From contig SCFE01000112.1 of NCBI GenBank assembly GCA_004352715.1, forward strand, positions 406,080-470,079: a DNA stretch of 64,000 nt, in the 5' to 3' direction. The position numbers and the translations under genes are program-made. This DNA is from Hofstenia miamia (Eukaryota > Xenacoelomorpha > Acoela). A model generated the notes under the pieces. It was not told the DNA's origin. It worked only from the letters and a program-made list of their open reading frames with translations, and did no database searches. Shown piece after piece: positions 1-11,944 of the stretch. Position 1 is the stretch's first letter. Each line of letters begins with the position of its first letter.

Positions 1-20
1 TATATATATATATATATATA
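1..20. repeat. (TA)n array at the window edge
   Basis: Ten TA units begin the window, so the true array probably extends to the left. Confidence 0.9.
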
Positions 21-1389
21 CAGTATATTGCTGCTGTATAATGAGTAGAATTTGACTCAACAACAGTTCATCAAAAGCATTTTGACCTTTTAAATTGTTT
101 CGGCACTTTAATTCAATTCACCGATTTGAAAAGTGACTTATTTATGCATGATGCCTGGAATATCTTAAATGTCACTTTGATGATAGAAAATGTGTTATAC
201 ATTTTATTAAACATTTTGTGAAGACATAATACAAAGTTTGTTTTTGATTTCCATTTGCAATTTTTTCGAATCACATTTTAAAATTTCTGGAGGGTTTATT
301 CCAAAATTTACTATAATTATAATAATGAGTGATTTATAATAAGTCTGAGAATAGCTTGTGTTTAGACAAGAAATTTATTTGGAACAGTTTGATCAGTTTT
401 CTGCATTCTAGTCTTTGTGGCAAAACACCGGATAAAATTTCACTGAGCCAGAAGGCATGTAATCATTTAGAAGTGTTTATTGAGACTAAACCCAATCAAG
501 CATGGCAACTAGAAACACTGAGGTATTAGCAAGTCGTCCCGCTAGCCAACTAAAGCGGTTGACCTGATTTCTAGCACACGGGATTGGATAAGGCGTGTAA
601 ACAAATAACACCGTAAATAAAAACCTGTTTGTTTTCAAATATGATTTCTGTGCACCAGTTAAAATCGTGGAAGAATTCTGCTGCTCCGGACAGCGTAAAA
701 TTTTGAAAGCTAATTGAATTTGGACTTGAGATGAAATGTTTATACAATGTGTGGATCAAAAGCATTCTTATTAATATGCAATATATATTCATATGCGCTC
801 AAACTAAATATTAACCACAACTGATAGGCGGATCGGTTAATAATGCGCACCAAGTTTAACTGTAAACTCCAAAGTATGTGGTCAGACGAGTCTTGATTAA
901 AGATGTCAGCAAATTTCTGTATGGTCCTGGCAAAATAGGTTTAAATATTAGCTTATTCAATTCATATATTTTAAAGTAAGGTTGTTAAATTAGGAATTTA
1001 GTGAAATCCCTAAAATCCAGTGAATATGTGAAATTGGTATTTCCCTTACCTAACTTCACTAAAACACAAAAATACCTATATACCTCCTGTATTTATTGGA
1101 AAATACTGACCCTAACCCCTGCCTCAACGCTTCAAATTTAGTTGCAATATATTATGACCAAACAGAGGTTAACTTTGAGAACTATTTCAAAGTAGTTGTA
1201 TTTCATTCCTTGTTTGTTGGGGAAGTACTGTAAAAATTGGATCACTAAGTGTACTGAATTTTCAAGAATTAAAAATAATATATTTCCATATTTTTTAGTC
1301 TAATATGCGTAATCAAAATTTAGCTAAAATCAAATCTTTGTATGCATTAACAGAAATTATTATGATCGAAATTGTACAGAAAAAACTAC
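21..1389. other. Intronic or unassigned AT-rich DNA
   Basis: This lies downstream of the last visible nuclear-receptor exon. I looked on the minus strand for the next exon, which should begin with a Gly-Phe-Phe-Arg-Arg-like stretch, and did not find it. The stretch is therefore probably intron. No transposon ends or RNA genes were seen. Confidence 0.5.
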
Positions 1390-1517
1390 CTTGCATCCCT
1401 CACAAGCAAACACACCGAAGTGAAATCCCGAGGCCGTATCACCGCAAACATCACACTTTAGACCTTTGCTTGCTGTTGCGGTGGCTGCGGTTTCTTCTAG
1501 CTTCTGAAGTGTTTTAT
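1390..1517 (-). CDS. Nuclear receptor exon with first zinc finger
   Basis: The acceptor TTTAG precedes 1517 and the donor GTAGTT follows 1390. The exon is 128 nt: two bases complete an Asp codon begun in the previous exon, then 42 codons follow. It encodes an Ala/Thr-rich linker, then the first zinc finger with all four Cys ligands. It ends in phase 0 after the Lys of CEGCK. Confidence 0.88.
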
Positions 1518-2144
1518 CTAAACATGAATAATTATATCTTTATGATATTCAACAGCATACCTGATGAAAGACTGTTTTCAGAGCTTGTTGAAGGGCTAAT
1601 CTTACTTGAAGCCCTAGCTGGCTCATCTTTTAAAGTTCTCCATCTATCTTCAAAAGCCCCGCTTCCTCTAGCAAGAAGATGGCAATACAGCTTGTAATCG
1701 TCAGGTCGCTCCAAAAGCATATGCTGTAGAACTGCATAGACGTCACTGAGAAGGGGCAGTTCAGAATTAGCAGACAGGGAATTGTGTTTATTAATGAAGA
1801 TTTGTGGAACTGGGAAAATAGAAGAATTGACTAAACAGAAAACTTTTTTTAAATAATTTACGAAACAGAAACAAAACTAAGTAAAGAATGGTTGATATAA
1901 AATTATTGCTTTTTTTCATGTTTAAAGAAATTTCTTTCAATTTACAATTTCAGTTTAGAAAAATTAGAAGTAACTACAATACCATTTCACTTAAAAACAA
2001 ACACCCGCACTGGTAGTAAATAAAATATGTACGCCATGTGTATTAAAAGAGGGTTCGAATTTTAGTATAAGATTTATTTAAAATTACTAAATACATCAAT
2101 TACTATATATTTTTTCGTCTTTCAGTTGCCATTACTCTATATAT

Positions 2145-2191
<47 letters not shown>

Positions 2192-3936
2192 NNNNNNNNN
2201 NNNNNNNNNNNNNNNNNNNNNNNNNNNNNNNNNNNNNNNNNNNNNNNNNNNNNNNNNNNNNNNNNNNNNNNNNNNNNNNNNNNNNNNNNNNNNNNNNNNN
2301 NNNNNATATATATATATGTGTGTAGAGGGACAAAAGTTTTTTTAAAAGCCAATGAAGTGTTCGTAAATCGAACATAGAATTCCATTGCTCTTAATCGACT
2401 CAAGACTTCCGGAAAACGGTTGATGTCAGATGAACAGAGCTGAGCAGAAAATTCTGTGTCTCATCGATCTAATTTATAAGAAATTTGAAAATATTTTTAT
2501 GAACACATTATTCTTAAAAGATTACCTCATTAAATTATATGGGTCAAAGAAATTCCAATTATGTAGGTAATGCCATTTGCGAAATCAAAAATATAGGTTT
2601 ATTGATAAATAACCCACATTTATCATGTAGAGAGACTTGACTCACTTTAACTAGTCAGAATTATGCAGAAATACCGTCGAGTTGACTTTATTCTTTCGAG
2701 GTAGAAACAACCACACTTATCACATCAAACAAATGATTGTATGGAATGAGTTACAATACTTTGGACTACATTTTTTGACAGTGAAATTAGTTCAAAATAG
2801 TTATTTAACCGATATAGACTCATTGTTACAAACTTGGATCATGGTACTGAGTGTGGTTTTTTTATAGAACTAATAAACTAAACTATAAATATTACATCAT
2901 ACACACCTTCACATATATGTAATAATTCATAATAAACAATATTAATAATAATATTCAATATAACTTTTTGGCAGGATCAGCGCATAATCGTTATTTTTTA
3001 CAAAAAAATTGCATTTATTTGGCTTATGCATTCCATCAACGTAATATGAAAACAAGATTCGTTAACAATTTCTGTTTAGTAATGAACATGTTTTCCAGTG
3101 ATTACTATGAAATTGGAATATCAGAGTTTAAAAATTTTCAGAAGCTATGGTTTAATAGACCCATTGATCCAATATTTTACCTCTTATAAGAATCAGGTCC
3201 CTGAGGGAAAATTTCTTACCAACTTTTGTCAAATAATATTAAATACGTTCGCATTTAACTAGTAAAATTACAACGAATTCCTTGCATTTTGAGGTAGGTG
3301 AGGTCTGTATGGGTTAAGATGAACTCTGCTATATAACTCATTTAAGGAAGTGATCCAAATTCAATACGTTGACAACACCGTTAACAAATGGTGTTTTACG
3401 TTAACATGACCGTAAACCAAATCGTTAACTTACACTCAAAATAAATTCGCTAAAGATGATGTTTACGTTAAAGGCGTGTTTTTTCCGCAAATGTTATTAC
3501 AAATAACTTTGACACATTTAGGTTCTGCACATTTCTTCAAATATATCTATGCAAATCAATTTATTAAGCGTATGCAGACATTTGAAGCTAGAATTGTTGT
3601 TTACGGTTGCATTTACACTTGTTAACGTATTGAATTTGGATCACTTCTCTTATGATGTTTAAATAGATAAACACGTATATACCATTCATGCGACCCTACG
3701 TAAAAATGAATTATGTACTTACAGGGACTGGAGCGATTTTGTAGAAGATAATTTGAGTGTGGCAAATGAGCGCATGGTTGCCGGTGCTGCCAAAACATTG
3801 GCATATGTTCAACTTCGTTTGTCTTACTTTTTCTGGTACTGAGATCTAGTGGACAGGATAAGTCATACTCAGAAGAACTGTTTGGCATTGATTCTAAGCG
3901 ACAGTAAGTAATGATCTTGGCATTCAAAGAATGCAT
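1390..3936 (-). CDS. Nuclear receptor gene, N-terminal part (NR1-like), runs off the left edge
   Basis: Three minus-strand pieces, 3936-3723, 1809-1561 and 1517-1390, splice in frame into about 197 residues. The last exon carries C-x2-C-x13-C-x2-C ([21 protein letters not shown]), the first zinc finger of a nuclear-receptor DNA-binding domain, and ends after CEGCK, a usual exon boundary in this family. The P-box start (CEGCK) and the ASGFH-GV wording resemble the E75/Rev-erb/PPAR side of subfamily NR1; placement from half a domain is only suggestive. The first exon holds PLDLS at about residue 29, the consensus for binding the corepressor CtBP. The second zinc finger and ligand-binding domain should lie beyond position 1. 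Expected role: ligand- or heme-regulated transcription factor in the nucleus (family knowledge). The start at 3936 is the first ATG of the open frame; an acceptor at about 3899 is an alternative. Confidence 0.85.
1561..1809 (-). CDS. Nuclear receptor exon, N-terminal (A/B) region
   Basis: The acceptor TTTTCCCAG precedes 1809 and the donor GTATGC follows 1561. The 249-nt exon enters with two bases of a split codon and leaves with one, which matches both neighbours. Its 82 full codons give a helical-looking stretch ([19 protein letters not shown]) and a Ser-rich tail. I recognise no domain in it. Reading through the following intron meets a stop at once, which supports splicing. Confidence 0.75.
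2138..2321. repeat. (CA)n/(TA)n array with assembly gap 2192-2305
   Basis: AC and TA dinucleotides run into a run of N and resume on the other side. The array lies in the intron between the first two nuclear-receptor exons, so its true length is unknown. Confidence 0.9.
3346..3648. mobile_element. TTAA-type MITE rich in CGTTAAC
   Basis: Inverted ends read AAGTGATCCAAATTCAATAC on the left and as its complement on the right, with TTAA next to the left end and a decayed TTAT on the right. The interior repeats CGTTAAC/TTAACG near both ends. No coding capacity. It lies in the long nuclear-receptor intron. Confidence 0.75.
3723..3936 (-). CDS. Nuclear receptor 5' coding exon with PLDLS motif
   Basis: A strong donor, GTAAGT, follows 3723. 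The exon holds 71 codons plus one base, and that base with the first two bases of the next exon makes a Phe codon. [11 protein letters not shown] sits in the middle. Whether ATG 3936, ATG 3888 or an upstream exon starts the protein cannot be settled here. Confidence 0.7.
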
Positions 3937-4178
3937 TTTGATAGAAATTACTACCGTATTTAATGTCGAGGAACATAGAGCAAGTTGTGTTCGAATTCCA
4001 TGAAAAACAATTGAAAAGCTATTTCTAGTAAACTTACAAGCTAGATTTCACTTAAAATTTTAATTGTACAAACAGGAAGCATTAGTGAAATACACTTGTT
4101 AGGCATTCATTCATTTCAAAGACTCCCTAAATGCTTTAGGGTTTGTAGGCACCTGAATAGAATTTCAATATTATAAAA

Positions 4179-4181
<3 letters not shown>

Positions 4182-4221
<40 letters not shown>
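4182..4221. repeat. (TA)n microsatellite
   Basis: About twenty uninterrupted TA units. Confidence 0.95.
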
Positions 4222-4222
<1 letters not shown>

Positions 4223-4711
4223 CAACATCTTCAAATTGTAAGCATTCAACGAATGTAACAGATGAGATTTTCGAAATGTTAAATGACAATCGATATACTA
4301 TTAATCACATTAAAAATATTAAATTAAGATGTTTAAGGAAAGTAGCAAAGAACAACTTCGTGAAACAGCAATGACAATAACCATAATTATCACTACCTCT
4401 AAAAGCTCAGTGTTTATGAACCGAGTTAAAATTTTCAAAGAAAGAATCAAAATAATGAAATTGTCCTCAAAAACAGAGTTTCTTCCTAAGAAATTAGTTT
4501 CTAATTGTAATTTATAAATATGAAAGTGATTATTGAAATAAATCATTCATTGGGGGAAACTAAGGGATATCTGGATACAAGAATGAAAGAACACATAAGA
4601 GGACATTCAAATTAAAAAGTATATCTTCATAGTAATAAAATCAAGGAAAAACATTTTAAAATGCTACTAAAATTTGCTTAATAAACAACGAAAGATAACA
4701 TCAATAATGTG

Positions 4712-4956
4712 TAGTGGCGTACGCTGGGGCGGGGGTCACGGTGGAATGCCCCCCTCCCGTCAGGTTTTCAAATTTGATTTTGACTGGATAAATCAAAAAA
4801 TTTTCGTAAAAAATTGAAAAATTTAAAAGCTAAGTTCGTGAAATGCATTTTTAGGGTCTACTTTCTCAATAGTTTCAAATATTTTCGCTGGGCTTTGCTC
4901 CGCATTGGGTAATGACAATGATGTCCCCCTGTCAGAAAATTCTGCGTACGCCCCTG
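4712..4956. mobile_element. hAT-like MITE with CGTACGC ends
   Basis: Left end TAGTGGCGTACGCTGG and right end reading inward CAGGGGCGTACGCAGA. The perfect 8-bp target duplication ATAATGTG lies at 4704-4711 and 4957-4964. The 245-bp element has no ORF of its own. Ends starting with (T/C)AG plus an 8-bp duplication are the hAT signature. Confidence 0.9.
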
Positions 4957-4964
4957 ATAATGTG

Positions 4965-6157
4965 TCCTTTCCGTTGAACGTATAGTTCAGTTCAATATGA
5001 ATGAATTTTTTCAATGATTTCATAAAGTCTCATTCATTAAATTTCTTAGTCTATTACGTCCATTGAAGCTTTCATTTTACTGTTAAATTTTTTTTAAATA
5101 TGAACCAAAATTATGACCATTTACGAAATGAGGAAAGAATGGATATTTACAAATTGGATTAATCGGAATATATGAATACCCATTTTTTAATAAGACAAAT
5201 TGTACTTTTTCATTCACCTAATTACATATACAATGCTTTTATAAAATAACAAATTTAATAATTCTAGAATATATTTACGTGGGTGATAGCACACTAACAA
5301 ATTCATATGAGTAAAATTACTGATCTTATGTCAACACAAAGTGACAAGAACTGACTTTCTACTTCTAAATTTTCATTTTAAGCATCTCAGAAAGAATATC
5401 GAGGATCTACAATCCCTTTTGATATTCTGTTGAAATGGATTCTGCAATCATTAGGATTTGGATTATACACAATGTTTTTCGAAGTATTATAAATTTTTCT
5501 TCATTTGAGTTTCCAATTTTTGACGGAAAATTTGAAAATTCATTACAATGTGGAATTTACTTCAGCATTAAGACATGGATTTCAGTTTACTTGTGTCTTA
5601 GCTTTATATATGAGATGACCTGGACTAAAGTCAATGTGTTCATAAAGAATCTGTCTAAACGTAGTTGCTAAACAGAATAGAAATTCAATTGAAGAGAATG
5701 TTCCTCAAAAAGTAGGTCCATGGCTATCTTAGATCATATTCCAAACATTATCATTACCAACGCCAATTTACTAAATTTGATGAACCATTGATACATAACC
5801 AAACGAAAATCAATTGCTGAATAAACAAATGAATGCATCAAATTTTCTAAGTCTTAGTGTTTTATGTTAATTAGGTTTGGACAGTTAATGTAACTTAAAA
5901 ATTGTCTTCAAGAATTATTGATAATGATGATTATTAAATATAAAATGCCAGTGATTCCATTCAGAGTGAATTCATTAAGTAAACGTTCCCCATACATACT
6001 TGAACTAATTGCATAAACAAATTTAAATGTGCCATCTCTGAAAATGAAATGTGTTAATTACTGATCTATGAAAATATTGTTTACAAACATTGATTAATTG
6101 GATCCAAATACCTCAAGCCTCAAATTTTAAGTGGGTTGTCAATTTCCAATATTTGAG

Positions 6158-6159
<2 letters not shown>
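4965..6159. other. AT-rich stretch, nothing recognised
   Basis: No convincing exon, transposon end or RNA gene was seen on either strand. Confidence 0.4.
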
Positions 6160-6199
<40 letters not shown>

Positions 6200-6665
6200 A
6201 CAAAATTCTTTTATACCCAATTACGCACTTAACATTTAAATTTACCCTAGGTAATCTTAGGTTATTCAACTTGATATATATATATATATATATATATATA
6301 NNNNNNNNNNNNNNNNNNNNNNNNNNNNNNNNNNNNNNNNNNNNNNNNNNNNNNNNNNNNNNNNNNNNNNNNNNNNNNNNNNNNNNNNNNNNNNNNNNNN
6401 NNNNNNNNNNNNNNNNNNNNNNNNNNNNNNNNNNNNNNNNNNNNNNNNNNNNNNNNNNNNNNNNNNNNNNNNNNNNNNNNNNNNNNNNNNNNNNNNNNNN
6501 NNNNNNNNNNNNNNNNNNNNNNNNNNNNNNNNNNNNNNNNNNNNNNNNNNNNNNNNNNNNNNNNNNNNNNNNNNNNNNNNNNNNNNNNNNNNNNNNNNNN
6601 NNNNNNNNNNNNNNNNNNNNNNNNNNNNNNNNNNNNNNNNNNNNATATATATATATATATATATA
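6160..6665. repeat. (TA)n arrays with assembly gap 6301-6644
   Basis: Two TA arrays (6163-6193 and 6275-6664) are separated by about 80 bp of unique sequence. The second contains a run of N and is longer than the assembly could resolve. Confidence 0.9.
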
Positions 6666-6671
6666 AATATA

Positions 6672-6934
6672 TACGGGCTTTGAATACAAAATATCTACAA
6701 GGCGCTGGATACAAAAAAATCTATACAGGCGCTAGATACAATGCCAGAGGACGCTGGATACGGGTCCAAAAAATTTTTTGCTTGAAAAAACTTGAAACTC
6801 ATACATAAGAAATTTGACCCCTATTCCAAATGCGTAATGTAAAAGTTTTTGGATAAAATGAATAATTCTTTGCATCAAAGAAAATCGGAAATTACGGGAG
6901 ATGGATGCAAATCCCATAGTATCTAGAGTCCGTA
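6672..6934. mobile_element. Probable MITE between TA arrays
   Basis: ACGGGCTTTGAATAC on the left partly mirrors the right end, which reads inward ACGGACTCTAGATAC. Inside the left half the word GGCGCTGGATACAA recurs three or four times in diverged form. Both sides are (TA)n, so target duplication length cannot be read. Confidence 0.45.
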
Positions 6935-9900
6935 TATATATATATATTTGGGTAGATACAATCTCGATTAACCATGTTTGTGCTAATATTGCAAAGCAAT
7001 AGCAATCATGAAAATGCTCAAAAAGTTATGTACATTGAGCATAAACTTCAGTAGATGCATTGTATAAATGATTCATTGAATATGGCTTATTGCTCTGATA
7101 AGATAATTTGAGTGTTTCTAGCTGATTGACTGGTATTAAAGGATTTTAAACAACATATAGTTGAGCATACACTAATTAGACGAAATGCTTTTAGTTGCAA
7201 GAGGCTTCAAATAGGCCACAAAATAAACAACCATCTTGACACACTTTTCTGACACACTAGCCCAATTAACTGTTGATGAAAAAAACCTGGTTGTTTTCGA
7301 TTAAACCATCACTTTGTTAACTTATATTTTTTAATTATTCATTCACACGAAGCAAATATCCACTCTCTATTTTCAATAATTTTCTTTTTTGCAACTTATT
7401 GCAATTAAATTTTTAGTTGCTGATCTTTTAGTGATAACGGTCTGTTTAAAGCAAGACATGATCGCAAATATTGGCATGCATTTTTATGTATAGATTTTAT
7501 CACAGCATTGCAACTAAACCCAATTTTCTTACGAAAAATTCCACTATTATCTAATTTTCTATTCTTGGGAATATATATATATATATATTGGATCTAACCT
7601 ATATAAAATTACCATTAACTAAAAGACGGTTTATTTACAGTGAATTTTATACTTTTCGGGATACATATCATATGTACTTTTTCGTTTGCCATAAACAACA
7701 AAAGTTGCAAAACTATTCAAAACTCTACTGAACAAAACAACGCTATTCAATTTTTTAAATCTAAGCATATCATAAACGCACATTGAAACATTAAGATTTA
7801 CATTTGAATGCAAAAATAAACTAGGTGTAGAAAAATGATACCCAATGGTTTGGAATGATTATTAATGAGAACTCCATATAAGAATAATGGATGAAATTTT
7901 TTTTGGATTTTTGAAAAAAAATTTGCAAAATATATACAGTGATATATATATATATATATATATACTTTGCAAGTTTTAGTCTAGCAGTTGTTTAGCTGTT
8001 TTCAGCTTCCTGTAGAGTTCTTTTTTTATTTTTCATAATAAAAATATTTTTTCAATTACTAGACACGTATGATGATCAAAGTTTCGAATTTCTATTTAAC
8101 TATTGCAGTTGACACATTTCGTAACCTCATCGCTATTCAGATATAGACTTTATGCACTAGCATTATACATCAGATTGTACACACAGACCAGCTCCATATG
8201 GAACTATATTTATTCAACATCCAAAATTTTGAAATTCACACTTTTATAATAATTATTAGAATATTAAAATAGATCATCTTTGAAGACCTACTTCTCCATA
8301 GATTTTATGCTATTTGACTCCAGTCATAACAGCAGTTGACCACTAGGTATCAATAATGTGAATTTGTGCATACGCATTTCATATTAAAGACTAAAAAAAT
8401 TAAATTTTTGCTACAAATGTACTGATATGTTTTTATACAATACAAACTACAAATTAAATTTCTTAAGAAATTAATCACTATATCGTACATATCAAAAAGG
8501 GCAGAAAATTCTTTAAGATTTTCCACAAGAGTTTAGGCTGTGAAAATAATATTTTATTTGTAGTCACAAAAATTATTACTTCTCTAATATTGAATCACTT
8601 ATTATTTTCAAAAAAAGATTAATTCATATTTCTTCTCTAGTTCAATTATTATAATTATGACTAAATTATATAGTAAATTAAGTGAGAAAACAGTTTTAAA
8701 TAAAAAAATATTTTTCTCAATGTCTATATATAGAGAGTTTTATATATATTATAATGTTATCATATTTTCAGAAAAGGTTTTAATTTTGCAATAATTTTTT
8801 TGAAATTTTTCAAAATAATTTAGGATTTGATGTACTTTAATCAAATTTCTAATATTTATTCAAAAATATAGTAAGGTGTAAACATTCTTACTTTTTTATA
8901 CGAGAGACAATTCAAAGAGAAAAAATGTAAATGTAATGATAAACGGGTGACAAAATCAAAGTTACAATTCACATCTACAAGTACGAAGAACTTAGTTTAC
9001 TAATAATAAAATATGTATACAAGCAAATTGGTTGATACATTTTCATGTAAAATATGCAAACTTATTTTTTTCAAAATGATGAAGAGTTATTTTATCTTTG
9101 CACTCCATTTATATTTAACCCACAGATTAATGTATATCATTTATAACAACAGTAGTAAAATAAAAGAATCTATTTCTAAATCGCTAAATTTATTTCCACG
9201 GATGTTTATTGCCCCTTCAGAGCATACGGAAATTTAAAGCTATTAAAATTTTAGCATTTATTCATTAATTCATTTTGATAATATGAAATAATTACTACAT
9301 ATTAATTCGTTGTTCTTTTGCCAGTTACAATATGCGAATGTATATAATAACTTCTAAAGCAAAGTTTGAATGAAAACTTTGAAGTCAATTTACACGCAAG
9401 TGAAAGTTAGAAAGAAATTAGATTGAACGCTTCAACTTTAACAGTTTCGAAAACAATTTAGGAGCTAGACTTGATTAAATTTAGATATTTTCTGATAAAA
9501 TGTTTATCAGTCACGAAGTCGTAATATCACGTAATTTGTTATTGAAAATATACTATAGTCTCTACATTTAATAATTTCGAAATTTAAAAAGGGTTTACCG
9601 GGCTTAAAATACTTTTCACAAATCATCTTTTTCATTGCACTATGGAAAGCGAACGGTTGGTAGACATAAATAATATAGATTTCGACTAAATCAACGCTGA
9701 CAGAAGAAACTAGGTCACTACTACAATTCCGATTGGATAACGCAATTAACCAATGAAAACGCAGTCTAGACAAACACTGTCCAGTATCTTTGAAACTTTA
9801 TATGAGTTTTCTGCTGAGAAAGTGACCTCTTTGCATAAATCAAAAATGGTAACTAAAATTTATTTACTAGTTTCCAAAGCCATTGTAATTCACACAATTG

Positions 9901-10100
9901 TCAAAATTTAGCATATACTCTTACTAATCAGATCAGTAAACCAATATAATTTTCTCTAGTTGAAAGCTGAATAGCTACTGTAGATGCTTTATTGTTGTTG
10001 TAATAAAATGTATTTTTGCAGTCAAAGCTATTCTAGCTTATTAACCGTCATAGTACGTCTCCCTGATTCTCTTATTTTGTAAAATCTAAGATATTTAAAT
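6935..10100. other. Gene-poor AT-rich DNA with short (TA)n runs
   Basis: Short TA arrays occur near 7570 and 7943. No reading frame here has domain content or believable splice sites, and I see no transposon ends. Confidence 0.4.
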
Positions 10101-10106
10101 ATAACC

Positions 10107-10190
10107 GTGCCTGATTTTTGGCATGGCACGGCACAAGCAGGCACGGCATGCCACTACACGTTTTCAGATGTGCACACAAGCACGGTTTTT
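10107..10190. mobile_element. Fragment rich in GGCACGG, possible MITE end
   Basis: GGCACGG and close variants (GGCATGG, GCACGG) occur about five times in 60 bp, the same word-array style as the clear hAT-like MITEs in this window. A partner end and target duplication were not found. Confidence 0.3.
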
Positions 10191-10790
10191 AGAATTTTAT
10201 ATTCTTTCAAACTAAAAAATTTTTGTAGTAAATATAAAGATCAAGCCAAGAACAGAAATGGACGGATTTGAAAATTTAGGCCGAAGCCCAGCATCGACCT
10301 CTTAAATTAATGCAGATTCGGGGAGGAAGGGGCAACCCCTAACAATTAATTAAAATTTGGAGTACCCGATTATCCACTTAGCATTATATTTAACCCTGGG
10401 CCCCTAAAAATAGGTCGCTACTGTGACGTAGAGCTAAATGATAGTTGGATGCTATGAATTAAATCTAAATGCTGTAGACCATTTTAGGTGGTAAAAAATA
10501 TGTTCTCACAATAATAAAAAAAAATAATCAACAATTGAAATAGTTAAATCAATTGGAAAGTGATGAGAACTAACCTTTCATTGCATCTTTTCATTTTGTC
10601 ATCGCTGCTTGTAATTTTTTCATATATTTAATGCATTCCGATTGGCTTTAGTGAACTGTAAAGAACAATTTACATTTTATTCAAAATTAATCAATTTTGC
10701 AGCCGATATATTTTATGTACTTCATTGTTGTCTTGTGTACATTACTATGTCATATGTACGCAATGTACAAAATTGTAAAACAAATTTTAT

Positions 10791-11944
10791 ACCTTGTCGC
10801 AAAAATTTCATTTGCAGACAAACGGATGAACATATTTACAAACAGAAAGGAGGGAGTAATAGTAAACTGAATTGGCAACGCAGAGAAATACAGTTCAACA
10901 AATTTCTGCGCATAACCGGCAAAAATTCATGTTGCGATTCTTGGATTTTTTCGACTAATGTCGCATTGTAAGTGGATTCTTATTTTCCACGAAGTTCTTG
11001 AGGATATTCCACACGCTTTCCACCGGATTGATATTTGGAGAATTTGGTGGCCACTGCAGAATTTGAATTCGTTTTCAGACATTTGAGTGGTAGCGCCATC
11101 TTGGCACCAAATCTAAACATTGTTGTACAAAGCATTTGCACATGTAACAAACTCCAACACAATTTCGCATTATTTTTTACTGTTATTTGTTCCTTCGGGG
11201 ATAATTTTCAATTAAATTCAGAATATGTCACTGACCTTTAGACAGAACTCTGGCGACTTTTCATAGGCCTTTCCTGCTGACTACTGCAGCAAACCTTGAC
11301 TTTGTTTGGATGCAGCTGTAAAATGCACTCATCTGAGATAAAAAAGTCCTGAAAACTGTACTTTTGTCAACTTCATCGTTTTCCTTCAGCCAAATTTGTG
11401 TTATTTGATACAATTTTCGGCAGTTTCTTCTTTATGTCCGATCCGGCCAATGAGCAATGCTCTGTCAAATAATGAACAGAAACTTAAGTCCTTTCTGTGA
11501 ACATTTGAGCTAAGTGTAGTCCAGAGATGATGAGATATTTTGAAGCAAAGTTTGTCCATCTGTTCTTTTGATGTCCCGAAATTTTGTCAGGGCCGCCACT
11601 TTCAGCTTTTCTTTTGAATGATCCGCCACTTTCCAGAACTTTAAACTTTTAGTAAAAGGTAGTCTACGGCATGTCTGATGCTGCGTATAAAAACTAGAAT
11701 CATGGGTGACGTTGTGATGTAGAAATTCAACTGTGTCTCGCTTGTTCTGCATGACTAAATTAAACTTGAGCAACAACATGTAGTTTGGTCGTTTTTTCAA
11801 ACATGCAAACTTAATTACCTTTGTTGGTTACGTTGTTATATGCCCTACAAATCCAACCTGATCATTTTCCTAACAGGGCAGCACAACAAAAGATATTAAT
11901 GAAAAGCAAAACTCCCCAGCAGTCTAATTTTTTTGCCACAAGGT
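10791..11944 (-). mobile_element. Degenerate Tc1/mariner-like element
   Basis: Ends read ACCTTGTCGCAAAAATTTC on the left and, inward from the right, ACCTTGTGGCAAAAAAATT, each next to TA. Between them the minus strand holds a broken transposase. Confidence 0.75.
10976..11800 (-). pseudogene. Broken Tc1/IS630-type transposase
   Basis: Minus-strand translation gives WPPNSPNINPVESVWNILKN near 11,000-11,050. This is the hallmark last catalytic block of Tc1-like transposases, with Glu in the third catalytic position. Upstream, near 11,290-11,340, SDECILQLHPNK matches the first catalytic Asp block. These blocks lie in different frames with stops between them, so the gene is dead. It sits inside inverted repeats at 10,791 and 11,944. 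The remaining N-terminal part (11,510-11,800) is too decayed to show a DNA-binding domain. Confidence 0.8.

Noticed and set aside
329-529. 66-aa plus-strand frame
   Set aside because: Begins with GTG, low-complexity in composition, no splice context, inside probable intron.
4823-5023. 66-aa minus-strand frame as a gene
   Set aside because: Most of it lies inside the hAT-like MITE at 4712-4956.
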